Below, piece after piece: positions 1 to 6,693 of a stretch of DNA of 64,000 nt. The notes under the pieces are model-generated. The model ran no database searches and was not told the DNA's origin. It saw nothing but the letters and a program-made list of their open reading frames with translations. Numbering within the stretch: the stretch's first letter is position 1; every line of letters starts with the position of its first letter. Made by a program: the position numbers and the translations under genes. The stretch comes from Clostridiales bacterium (GTDB taxonomy: Bacteria; Bacillota; Clostridia; Oscillospirales; Ruminococcaceae): assembly GCA_003150405.1 (NCBI GenBank), contig QAMM01000001.1:62001-126000 (forward strand), read 5' to 3'.

Positions 1-236
1 GGCCGCCTGGCATTAATCACTTTGCGCAGCACCGTCACCAATACAAAAACCGCTGCCGGAATCCACAGCACCTTCCAAAAGCGAATATCCCGGCTGAGCG
101 CCAATACCAACAGCAAAACCGGGTAGCCAGCATACAAAAGCAATGGCAAAAGCCGGCAGCCGCCCCGCAGCATTCGGAGCCAGCCGGGGTGCGCGTAAAA
201 CCAGTCTGCGCATTTGTTATAGCCCGCTGTTGTCAT
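1..236 (-). CDS. PAP2-family membrane phosphatase, N-terminal part (runs off window)
   Basis: The minus-strand frame from an ATG at 234-236 stays open to the window edge (78 codons). A purine-rich ribosome site, GGGGGAG, lies a few bases upstream. The peptide has a short amphipathic start, then hydrophobic runs around residues 29-45 and 53-68, and ends with VLRKVINARR. From memory of the family, small clostridial PAP2 phosphatases have this layout, and the residues after the cut would begin the KxxxxxxRP phosphatase signature. The catalytic part is outside the window, so the assignment rests on the N-terminal pattern only. A frame-shifted ORF over 13-213 is a shadow of this gene. Confidence 0.6.
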   Translation of the reverse strand, partial: MTTAGYNKCADWFYAHPGWLRMLRGGCRLLPLLLYAGYPVLLLVLALSRDIRFWKVLWIPAAVFVLVTVLRKVINARR

Positions 237-426
237 CGTTCTCCCCCTTACTCGTCAGCAAATTACACGCTGGATTCTGACATTTGTTCCAACACTCATT
301 TCATACGCCGTACCGTCCTGCACTGGCTTTTCGACAGCCTCCAAAAACACCGCTGCCCAAGCACGGTCCGTTTTTCCCCTAACAAGGCTGGCTTCTTTGT
401 CATCCAACAGACCAAAAATTATGAAA

Positions 427-1068
427 TCAATCCTTCTGCTCCCTTGTCACTGGAAGGCGCAATACCGTTTTCAACCGCTCCGGAACCGTCCGGCGGGGGT
501 CGGAGAGGTAAATTTCATGGTGTTTGCGCACGGCTCCCGTTTCGTCGCGCAAACCGTTTGCCGCCATATAATCCCGAAGCTGCATGATAGAGCGTTCTTC
601 CGCATCATAAGGACCAAGGTGCATCATCTGCACACACAGCCCTTCGGTAAAAGCAGTAAGCCGTACGCCGTCAAGAGCCACCTCCGTTTTTTTGCGGCTG
701 CATTCCTCCAGCGCCCATTCAAACACTTCCGGCGTTACAAATTCCGGTTGACGGATCATCGAGATCCAGCGCCATTCTTCCCGCGGGCGCTGAAAATCCA
801 GCGCACCGCCGTCACACCACCACAAACTCTCCAATGGCGGAACGACATATTCAAAATAGCCCTCCGGCTGCATGCCGGACATTTTGCTCATCTTAATCGT
901 AAAGGTCAGCGCATACAGCGCCTGTACCGTTTTTTGATAAGCCGCGTCTGCCGGCGCGCCGGACCCCTCCGCTAAAAGGAAATTCATCGGCGGCATATCC
1001 ACCAGTCCCGGCGACGCCTTTGGCTGATAAAATTCCCGGTATTTCTTTTTGTAATCCAGTTTATCCAA
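427..1068 (-). CDS. GyrI-like small-molecule-binding domain protein
   Basis: This 213-residue cytoplasmic protein starts at a TTG, with AAGGAG six bases upstream. Its length and sequence features, such as the opening tract MDKLDYKKKYREFYQPK, the middle tract WRWISMIRQPEFVTPEVFEWA and the late tract MQLRDYMAANGL, match stand-alone GyrI-like (SOUL/AraC effector-binding fold) proteins of Firmicutes. These bind small hydrophobic ligands; some act as hydrolases or drug-binding antidotes. No DNA-binding domain is present. It lies 48 bases downstream of the DsbA-like gene on the same strand and could be co-transcribed with it. The ligand cannot be read from the sequence. Confidence 0.75.
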   Translation of the reverse strand: MDKLDYKKKYREFYQPKASPGLVDMPPMNFLLAEGSGAPADAAYQKTVQALYALTFTIKMSKMSGMQPEGYFEYVVPPLESLWWCDGGALDFQRPREEWRWISMIRQPEFVTPEVFEWALEECSRKKTEVALDGVRLTAFTEGLCVQMMHLGPYDAEERSIMQLRDYMAANGLRDETGAVRKHHEIYLSDPRRTVPERLKTVLRLPVTREQKD

Positions 1069-1116
1069 CTGCTTCTCCTTCTAAACGCCGCTCCCAGCTA
1101 TTGACAGCGGCTTATT

Positions 1117-1617
1117 TTATGCTTGTGCGGATAAAAACCGTTCCAACTCCTCTTTGGTGACCATCACACCATCCCGTGAGCCAATGGAACGCCCGCCGCT
1201 CGTATAACTTGGTACCGCGTCAAACCCTTTGTCTCCCCACGCATCACGGTTGCCAGCCAAAACCTTTTGTGCATAGCGCCCCTCTTGCAGCGCCGTACAG
1301 AAAGAAATTTCATCTATACCCGCTTCAGCGGCACAAGCTTTCAGCACCGTAAAATCCGAAATATCCTGGCTCGCTTCAAACATCGCGCGATAGACCGCCG
1401 CGTGGTACCGGAGCAGGTCTCCGCCCTTCTCCTCTACAAAGTACATCCCTTCAATCGCCTTATCGCTGTGGATAGCAGCCGGTTCCGGCCGTGGGTGCGC
1501 CTCGCATGGCTTCCACGCAACCTCCACCTCTGGATGCCGCTTCAGCAGTTCCAGTAAATTTTGATGCCCTCGGTAACAGTACGGGCAAGCATAATCAAAG
1601 TAAACGTCCAGTTTCAT
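1117..1617 (-). CDS. DsbA-family thiol oxidoreductase (FrnE-like)
   Basis: This 166-residue protein opens with a thioredoxin beta strand, followed at once by the active site C11-P-Y-C14 in YFDYACPYCYRG. It has no signal peptide, so it is probably a cytosolic DsbA/FrnE-type disulfide oxidoreductase or isomerase. The usual helical insertion follows, and the cis-Pro region is AVPSYTSGG near residue 140. The ATG at 1617 has AGGAGG eight bases upstream. A sigma-A-type promoter lies at 1640-1668. The GyrI-like gene follows on the same strand, which suggests a two-gene unit. Confidence 0.82.
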   Translation of the reverse strand: MKLDVYFDYACPYCYRGHQNLLELLKRHPEVEVAWKPCEAHPRPEPAAIHSDKAIEGMYFVEEKGGDLLRYHAAVYRAMFEASQDISDFTVLKACAAEAGIDEISFCTALQEGRYAQKVLAGNRDAWGDKGFDAVPSYTSGGRSIGSRDGVMVTKEELERFLSAQA

Positions 1618-1639
1618 ATTTCAAACCTCCTATTTTCTT

Positions 1640-1668
1640 ATCTTATCACGCGGTTCCGGGACAATCAA
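1640..1668 (-). promoter_or_regulatory. Predicted sigma-A promoter of the DsbA-like gene
   Basis: On the minus strand, -35 TTGATT (1663-1668) and -10 TAAGAT (1640-1645) are separated by 17 bases. The -10 is 22 bases from the start codon, so the leader is very short. Confidence 0.6.
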
Positions 1669-2050
1669 CCAAAACCAATAGCAGCACCCTCGGTGTGCCA
1701 TCCAAAAAGGGAAAACTTCTATCTGGAAAAACATTTTACGAACGCGGTGCCTAATCCTCATAGCATGGTAAGAAATCAATCTCGTGGACTTAAAAATTGG
1801 CAAAGCGCAGCAACAGTCTTTGCAGATGTACCATTTATTCTGAAGCAAACTTGGTCATTTTTTCAAAAAATTTTTTATACTATTTTTAAATTGCCGGCAC
1901 TCATTTTCCACCATTTAACTCCATTTATTAAAAAGCCTGCCGCTCCTGTGTTTTTTATCGTTTTAATTGTCCATTATTTTAATCGGAATTCTTATTTTTA
2001 TCACCAAAATAGGTAAAATGATGTAAGATAATCTGGAATTTTTTTACTTT
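1669..2050. other. AT-rich gap with no recognised gene
   Basis: This stretch is markedly more AT-rich than its flanks. Open frames across it (for example the plus frame from 1561 to 2016) lack a ribosome site and resemble no family I know. I see no gene here. It separates the minus-strand DsbA-like gene from the plus-strand riboswitch transcript. Confidence 0.5.
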
Positions 2051-2055
2051 TTTGG

Positions 2056-2084
2056 TTGACAATCACAAGGAAACATGCTATTTT
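2056..2084 (+). promoter_or_regulatory. Sigma-A promoter of the riboswitch transcript
   Basis: A perfect -35 TTGACA (2056-2061), a 17-base spacer and -10 TATTTT (2079-2084) predict transcription starting near 2091, just before the riboswitch. Confidence 0.8.
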
Positions 2085-2100
2085 AATAGCAATTTAAATA

Positions 2101-2178
2101 TTTAGCAAAACCGATGAAAATCGGCGACGCAAAGCTATAGGGTCTTCGTTCTTTGACATGACAGCCAGTTGCAGCATG
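2101..2178 (+). promoter_or_regulatory. c-di-GMP-I (GEMM-I) riboswitch aptamer
   Basis: The sequence has the hallmarks of the GEMM-I aptamer. A GCAAAA segment is followed by a CCGAU/AUCGG hairpin closed by a GAAA tetraloop (2111-2124), then the near-invariant GACGCAAAGC core (2126-2135), the GGGUC arm, and the 3' half GACAGCCAGUUGC (2160-2172) that closes P1. Aptamers of this class bind cyclic di-GMP. The 3' P1 strand (2166-2172) can instead pair with 2181-2189, which contains the 5' arm of the following terminator. Ligand-stabilised P1 should therefore free the terminator, giving an OFF switch. The OFF direction is inferred from the pairing. Confidence 0.88.
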
Positions 2179-2183
2179 AAGCA

Positions 2184-2209
2184 ACACTGACTTTAGGCAG
2201 TGTCTTTTT
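2184..2209 (+). terminator. Riboswitch expression-platform terminator (first of two)
   Basis: The stem ACACTG (2184-2189) pairs with CAGTGT (2198-2203), followed by C and five T residues. It directly abuts the aptamer, and its 5' arm competes with the 3' strand of P1. Confidence 0.85.
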
Positions 2210-2224
2210 GTTATGTCCTGTCAG

Positions 2225-2253
2225 CCTGCAAGCTTTACGCCTGCAGGTTTTTT
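2225..2253 (+). terminator. Second consecutive intrinsic terminator before the small gene
   Basis: The stem CCTGCA (2225-2230) pairs with TGCAGG (2242-2247), with an inner GC/GC pairing, and is followed by six T residues. It lies 15 bases after the first U-tract and 31 bases before the start codon, so transcripts must pass two terminators to reach the gene. Confidence 0.85.
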
Positions 2254-2284
2254 ATTCACAAAAACGAAGAGATTAGGTGCAATC

Positions 2285-2566
2285 ATGAACTATGAAACGA
2301 CAACGGGGACCTGTTTTTTGGACGGCAAGACATTTCAAAGCTATGGCATACGATGCGGAACTTTTTTAATGGAACATATTTCATCCAACCGTTTATTGGT
2401 AGAACAGCTTGTTTTCCTGTGCAATCAGGAGAAACTAGAGCTGATTCATCTGCCGGGGATAGTCGATGATTTTCTGGCAGACCCTCAGGCTTACTTGTCT
2501 TTATCCTCCAACCAGTCCAGCTTTACCGCGGAAGGCTGGTTGTTATACGCTCCAACCACGAAATAA
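2285..2566 (+). CDS. Small protein under c-di-GMP riboswitch control (DUF6514-like)
   Basis: This 93-residue protein starts at an ATG with AGGTG five bases upstream; an in-frame longer start would read through the terminator and is rejected. It has no signal peptide or membrane segment. The pattern YGIRCG near residue 20, followed by LLVEQLVFLC and LIHLPGIVDDFLADP, resembles the DUF6514 family as I remember it (a YG motif, then a helix and HLxDVVEDFL). That match is moderate. The function is unknown. Its position after a GEMM-I riboswitch and two terminators says its expression depends on c-di-GMP and anti-termination. Confidence 0.6.
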   Translation: MNYETTTGTCFLDGKTFQSYGIRCGTFLMEHISSNRLLVEQLVFLCNQEKLELIHLPGIVDDFLADPQAYLSLSSNQSSFTAEGWLLYAPTTK

Positions 2567-2799
2567 CGAGAAATAACGACTAACGGAACAGCCGCACGGC
2601 AATATTTTCATTCTTCTGCAAACACATGAGTTTCCTTTTTATTCACAACATCACAGAGCTCTTTGCTGCGCCTTATGTCAACTTGCTGCAGCCCCATTTA
2701 CCGTGTATTTATATTTGTCCGCTCCGGATGCTTCAGCAAAGCACTCTGCGCTTCGCAAGAGTCACCCATATTGATTTGGTGCGCACCAACCTATTCAGA

Positions 2800-2828
2800 T
2801 TGCATTTTCCCTTCCATACGACTATACT
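2800..2828 (+). promoter_or_regulatory. Sigma-A promoter of the WG-repeat lipoprotein gene
   Basis: TTGCAT (2800-2805), a 17-base spacer and TATACT (2823-2828). The surrounding sequence is repeated at 6607-6675 ahead of another lipoprotein gene. Apart from this promoter I see no gene between 2567 and 2915; the frame from 2626 lacks a ribosome site and overlaps the promoter. Confidence 0.72.
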
Positions 2829-2915
2829 GAAACTAACAGAAATAAAGGGCGTTCAAAGAAAACTATTACGGCAACCGTATGATTCCTTTATAAATGAGAA
2901 GTGGATACATATTTT

Positions 2916-4388
2916 ATGAAACGGATTAGTAAAACAACCGGCATAGCTTTATTTTCGATTGTACTGCTGTTTTCCAATGGGTGTATCTCGAATCAAGAGA
3001 TTCCGCGGCAGACAGACAATTATAAAACTATAATCGATTTCCAGTATGATTCAATAACGATTAGTCCAAAGGAAAACTTTATTGTTGTAGAACAAGACGG
3101 CCGCTTTGGCGCCTATGTAAAGGCAAATGAAACATGGGAGCTGAAAATACCTGTTCAATATGCAATGATATTTTGCCGTCCATCAGAGGATCGAGTCCTT
3201 GCAGCCTATCTCGACGATTCCCACATCGATTTGTATCGTTCAGATGGAAGCCGGCTTCTTGACCAAACGGTACGCAGTGTTTTAGCCAAAGAAAATGGCA
3301 GCGGAATGATGGTCTCGGTTGACAATGTACATGTGGGGTATCTGTCTTGGACAGGAGAATGGATATTAGAGCCCCAGTACACCAAAAGTATTCTGCCTAT
3401 GGATGACGGAAGCTATTTGGTAAATACTGAGAGCGAAACTTCGGGAGACTGGATTGATGAGGAAGGAATCAGCCTGCTTCCAGCGGATAAAAACATTACA
3501 GGCGTATTAGAGAGTTCTGCCCTTCCCTGCATTGGTGTTCGGGTAGAAGACAACGGCACATACTATGGCGTGATTGGTACTGATGGGAAATATATTTTGT
3601 CCCCCGTCTATTCAGATGTTTTTTTAAAAAAAGACAGCACCGGGGAACTGTACCTTATCCCTTATGAAAAGCTCTCTAATACAGCATACATTTACCGTCC
3701 CAATGGAGAAAAAGTATTTAAGGAGGGGTATCCTTATATTACTCCGGTTGGTGAGGCATTATTTGGAGTAAAAAAGAATGAAAAATTTGGAGTAGTCAAT
3801 GAAAAGGGCGAATTTGTAATTCCGCCTATCCATGATTTTGTAATAGCAAACGGCCAGTTTATTATAGTGGAAGATACAGGAGAGCTTGTCGCCCAAAGAA
3901 AACAAGCGGATGCCTATTGGATTTATGACATGGCCGGCAGACAAGTATCCGATATAGCATACGATAAGGTTTCCGTATTGGAAGCAGCGCCGCTTTTAGC
4001 TGCTGTTACCAAAGACCAAAAAACAGGTTTTTTATCAGCCGACTCCAGCGTTTCCATTCCCATGCTTTATGAAGACTACTGTTTCGATTACTCGGAGGAT
4101 AAAAACACTTTACTGGTGAAAAAAGGCGGCAAATGGGGTGGGGTTAATCTCCAGAATAAGGTTATTGTGGATTTTTTGTATTCTGAGGCAACCTATTGTG
4201 GAAACAATTCAATTTATGCGGTCAGAGACGGCAAATGCGGGATAATTGCGCTTGACGGAGAGACCGAGCTACCATTTGTATTTGAGCCGCCTGGTTCCGG
4301 CGAAGAACTGGTAGCAAGCGAGCATATGGCCGTTGTATGGAAAAACGGCAAATGCGGCTGCGTGGAGATAGTAAAACGGGAGCTGTAA
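2916..4388 (+). CDS. WG-repeat lipoprotein
   Basis: This 490-residue secreted protein has a type II signal peptide, with hydrophobic residues 10-19 and lipobox LFSNGC at Cys23. An upstream in-frame GTG at 2901 is possible, but the ATG gives the normal signal peptide. The mature part is a chain of about seven or eight WG-type repeats, each with a turn like KFGVVNEKGEFVIPPIHDF. Examples are YGVIGTDGKYILSPVY, KWGGVNLQNKVIVDF and KCGIIALDGETELPF. WG repeats form beta-rich, propeller-like surfaces of unknown ligand. It is the first gene of a lipoprotein block. Its stop lies 27 bases before the stub of a different lipoprotein family, so it may have replaced an ancestral copy there. Confidence 0.85.
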   Translation: MKRISKTTGIALFSIVLLFSNGCISNQEIPRQTDNYKTIIDFQYDSITISPKENFIVVEQDGRFGAYVKANETWELKIPVQYAMIFCRPSEDRVLAAYLDDSHIDLYRSDGSRLLDQTVRSVLAKENGSGMMVSVDNVHVGYLSWTGEWILEPQYTKSILPMDDGSYLVNTESETSGDWIDEEGISLLPADKNITGVLESSALPCIGVRVEDNGTYYGVIGTDGKYILSPVYSDVFLKKDSTGELYLIPYEKLSNTAYIYRPNGEKVFKEGYPYITPVGEALFGVKKNEKFGVVNEKGEFVIPPIHDFVIANGQFIIVEDTGELVAQRKQADAYWIYDMAGRQVSDIAYDKVSVLEAAPLLAAVTKDQKTGFLSADSSVSIPMLYEDYCFDYSEDKNTLLVKKGGKWGGVNLQNKVIVDFLYSEATYCGNNSIYAVRDGKCGIIALDGETELPFVFEPPGSGEELVASEHMAVVWKNGKCGCVEIVKREL

Positions 4389-4415
4389 CAGCTTTTGCGT
4401 CCGTTTGTAAATTCG

Positions 4416-4496
4416 TTGACTCTAGGTATGATGGTATACGCCGGAAATGCAAGATTCAGTGTCATTCCATACGTGGAAGAACTGGAAGAGCAATAG
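4416..4496 (+). pseudogene. 3' stub of a third copy of the mosaic lipoprotein
   Basis: About 80 bases match the last 80 bases of the gene ending at 6496, reading AGNARFSVIPYVEELEEQ then TAG, and continue without break into the same terminator and spacer. The rest of the gene is absent and the WG-repeat gene lies directly upstream. There is no start codon or ribosome site. Confidence 0.8.
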
Positions 4497-4526
4497 AAAA
4501 AAGAGGCTCAAATGAGCCTCTTTTTT
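4497..4526 (+). terminator. Intrinsic terminator after the stub
   Basis: AAAAAAGAGGCTCA pairs with the arm ending GAGCCTCTTTTTT around a short loop. The same hairpin recurs at 5560-5589 and, slightly altered, at 6497-6525. Confidence 0.9.
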
Positions 4527-4586
4527 CTATTCTGCGCTGGGACCATGCAGCATGGTGGCAATCATTTTACAGGAATGGTATAATAA
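4497..4586 (+). repeat. Intergenic cassette copy 1 (terminator plus promoter)
   Basis: About 90 bases, from the terminator through an extended -10 element (TGGTATAAT, ending 4584), recur at 5560-5649 with only two visible differences (C/T and A/G). A shorter, decayed version follows the third unit at 6497-6575. Confidence 0.88.
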
Positions 4587-4691
4587 CCTCACGGACTGAG
4601 CGGAAATCGAAGATTTCCGAGTCCTGAGAGAACATTGTTCCATGCAAAACCGCGACAATGCACGGTTTTGTTGTAGGCGCTTCGCGCAATC
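4587..4691. mobile_element. 105-bp hairpin-rich insertion flanked by 12-bp direct repeats
   Basis: ATGGTATAATAA occurs at 4575-4586 and again at 4692-4703, with 105 bases between that are absent from the equivalent place in the next unit (5638-5655). The insert holds a long imperfect hairpin at about 4588-4628 (CTCA, GGACT and GGAAATC arms around GAA), a GAAC/GTTC hairpin, a CAAAACCG/CGGTTTTG hairpin around 4645-4670 and a short GCGC hairpin. It encodes nothing. This is what a small non-autonomous element with a 12-bp target duplication would look like. Confidence 0.6.
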
Positions 4692-4764
4692 ATGGTATAA
4701 TAAAGTTCCAAAAGGCAAGCCGTTACAGTTTATAGCCAATTTTTTATTCCCAGAGGTGAGCAAA

Positions 4765-5559
4765 TTGAAAAGACAAATTACGTTTGTTCTGGTATTTCTA
4801 CTTTGTGTTCTTCCCTTGGCCGCTTGTGACAACAAGGAAAGAACACAGGAAAGCAAAGAAAATTTGACTTATGAAATCAATAAAGACATATTTGCAGACA
4901 TAGGGCTTACGCCGGAACAGCTGCAGGAAAAATATGGGCCTTCGGTTCTGGAGGAAAGAAAAAGGGATTTCCGGTTTGATGTCGACAAATGTGTTGGAAT
5001 AGAATCCTTTACAGCGGAAGAACTCCTGTCGAATTATGAGAATGGCATGACCCCGGAAGAGGTAGCGGAATTGTATGAAATGAAATTGCTTACAACAAGA
5101 ATGTATTTTTATGAATTCGGCTCCCGTGGCAGCAGCGCCACGAAAGCATTTTTTACCGTTGACGGATTGATTGTCACGCTTGGTTTGGAGCAGGAGAAAG
5201 GTGAGGAAATAGGATATGATTCCAGCAATAACGGCGTTTTTACAGTAGACGAATTTAATATTGTTAGATATCAGAATTTGTATTTTAACCCCAAAGGGAT
5301 TGACAGCCGTTACCAGGTGTTCGGCGAGGTCGCCATTGGCGTGCCGGAGGATGCAACAATCGAAGACTTTTTAAACGACCCATTAGCAGATGCGATTAAG
5401 GACGCCTGGCTCCCGGGTTTCTGGCGAATGAAACAGCCAAAATTTTTTGGTGACGAAGGAGAGGTGACTTCTGGGAAGTTGACGCCGGGTATGCGTATAG
5501 ATGCTGGCACTGCGGAGTTCAGCGTCATCCCATACGTGGAAGAATTGGAACAGCAGTAG
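4765..5559 (+). CDS. Mosaic lipoprotein paralogue 1
   Basis: This 264-residue protein starts at a TTG with AGAGGTGAG upstream; the longer frame starting at an ATG at 4642 lies in the inserted element and is rejected. The signal peptide ends in lipobox LPLAAC (Cys21). The N-terminal half (about 25-165) includes a TYEINKDIFADIGLTPEQLQEKYGP region. From about residue 172 the protein is almost identical to the next gene (YFNPKGIDSRYQVFGEVAIG onwards, ending FSVIPYVEELEQQ). I do not recognise the family. It is probably anchored on the outer face of the membrane. Confidence 0.8.
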   Translation: MKRQITFVLVFLLCVLPLAACDNKERTQESKENLTYEINKDIFADIGLTPEQLQEKYGPSVLEERKRDFRFDVDKCVGIESFTAEELLSNYENGMTPEEVAELYEMKLLTTRMYFYEFGSRGSSATKAFFTVDGLIVTLGLEQEKGEEIGYDSSNNGVFTVDEFNIVRYQNLYFNPKGIDSRYQVFGEVAIGVPEDATIEDFLNDPLADAIKDAWLPGFWRMKQPKFFGDEGEVTSGKLTPGMRIDAGTAEFSVIPYVEELEQQ

Positions 5560-5589
5560 AAAAAAGAGGCTCAAATGAGCCTCTTTTTT
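5560..5589 (+). terminator. Intrinsic terminator after paralogue 1
   Basis: Same hairpin as at 4497-4526, with a six-T tract. It is also the first part of intergenic cassette copy 2. Confidence 0.9.
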
Positions 5590-5649
5590 CTATTCTGCGC
5601 TGGGACCATGCAGCATGGTGGTAATCATTTTACAGGAGTGGTATAATAA
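5560..5649 (+). repeat. Intergenic cassette copy 2
   Basis: Near-identical to 4497-4586: terminator, spacer, then TGGTATAAT as an extended -10 for the following gene. Here the cassette runs straight on into the leader (AAACTCCAAAAGGCAAACCG) without the insertion seen after copy 1. Confidence 0.88.
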
Positions 5650-5710
5650 AACTCCAAAAGGCAAACCGTTACAGCTTACAATCAATTTTCTGTTCCCAGA
5701 GGTGAGCGAG

Positions 5711-6496
5711 TTGAAAAGACAAATTGCGTTTGTTCTTGCATTGGTGCTTTGTATTCTTCCCTTGGCATCCTGTGAAAGCAGGAAAACAAAACGGGAAAGT
5801 TCAAGCGATGCGACGTATGAACTGAATGAAGACCTGCTTTCAGAAATTGGCATGAGCAGAGAACAGTTGAGCGGCAAATATGGGCCACAGATAGGAAATG
5901 GTTATGGGGGGAGTGAGTATTATAAAGGATATGGATTTTATAAATTTGATGGAGACATTTGCACTTCTATTGAGGGCTTTTATTGTGAAACCCTTTTCAA
6001 AAATGATATCGAAGGAGCCCAGCCAGAGGAAATTGCAGAACAGTATGGGATTAAGTACTTGCTGTCCAGAGGCGAAGTGGATATGGTTCAGTCGTATTAT
6101 CTAATAGATGGCGTCGTTATCAGCATCACCACTACGCCTTCATCTCTGGAAGGCATTTATTCTACCAATAGGATTGCGACAATCGATCAATTTAATGTGA
6201 TTGAATATCAGGGTTTGTATTTTAACCCCAAAGGGATTGACAGCCGATATCAGGTGTTCGGTGAGGTCGCCATTGGCGTGCCGGAGGATGCAACAATTGA
6301 AGATTTTTTAAACGACCCGCTGGCAGATGCAATCAGCGACGCCTGGCTTTCGAATTCCTGGGGAAACAAAAAGATAACATTTTTTGGCGATGAAGGAGAA
6401 GTGACTTCTGGGAAGTTGACTCCGGGTATGTGGATATACGCCGGAAATGCAAGATTCAGTGTCATTCCATACGTGGAAGAATTGGGAAACGAATAG
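5711..6496 (+). CDS. Mosaic lipoprotein paralogue 2
   Basis: This 261-residue protein is encoded in tandem with paralogue 1, with the same TTG start and AGAGGTGAG ribosome site. The lipobox is LPLASC (Cys21). The first 20 residues and the last 90 are nearly identical to paralogue 1, including silent positions, whereas about residues 22-165 are only weakly similar. Shared anchors in that region are TYE(I/L)N, LS(G)KYGP, and EEIAEQYGIK versus EEVAELYEMK. It may have diversified in the middle, or the ends may be kept alike by gene conversion. Function unknown. Confidence 0.8.
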   Translation: MKRQIAFVLALVLCILPLASCESRKTKRESSSDATYELNEDLLSEIGMSREQLSGKYGPQIGNGYGGSEYYKGYGFYKFDGDICTSIEGFYCETLFKNDIEGAQPEEIAEQYGIKYLLSRGEVDMVQSYYLIDGVVISITTTPSSLEGIYSTNRIATIDQFNVIEYQGLYFNPKGIDSRYQVFGEVAIGVPEDATIEDFLNDPLADAISDAWLSNSWGNKKITFFGDEGEVTSGKLTPGMWIYAGNARFSVIPYVEELGNE

Positions 6497-6525
6497 AAAA
6501 AAGAGGCTCAAAAGAGCCTCTTTTT
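6497..6525 (+). terminator. Intrinsic terminator after paralogue 2
   Basis: AAAAAAGAGGCTC pairs with GAGCCTCTTTTT. It is a one-base variant of the two earlier copies. Confidence 0.88.
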
Positions 6526-6630
6526 CATTCTGTGCTGGGCGGTTTATTCATGCAGCATGGTATACACATAGCAGGCAAGCGCTTCACAGCAGTCGCTTAT
6601 ACTGCTCTGGTACACACCAACATATTCAGG

Positions 6631-6659
6631 TTGCATTTTCCCTGTTATACGACTATACT
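6631..6659 (+). promoter_or_regulatory. Sigma-A promoter of the 6694 lipoprotein gene
   Basis: TTGCAT (6631-6636), a 17-base spacer and TATACT (6654-6659). Together with about 45 flanking bases it repeats the promoter region at 2776-2850. Confidence 0.75.
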
Positions 6660-6693
6660 GAGATTAATGAAAACAAGTAAGGAGGGCTTAAGA

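Noticed and set aside
2626..2919. 97-codon plus-strand frame
   Set aside because: Contains the promoter of the WG-repeat gene, has no ribosome site, and its sequence repeats a promoter block found elsewhere.
4497..6525. CRISPR-like array, considered because of regularly spaced repeats
   Set aside because: The repeats are about 1 kb apart and are terminator/promoter cassettes between paralogous genes, not short direct repeats with spacers. No CRISPR array is seen anywhere in the window.
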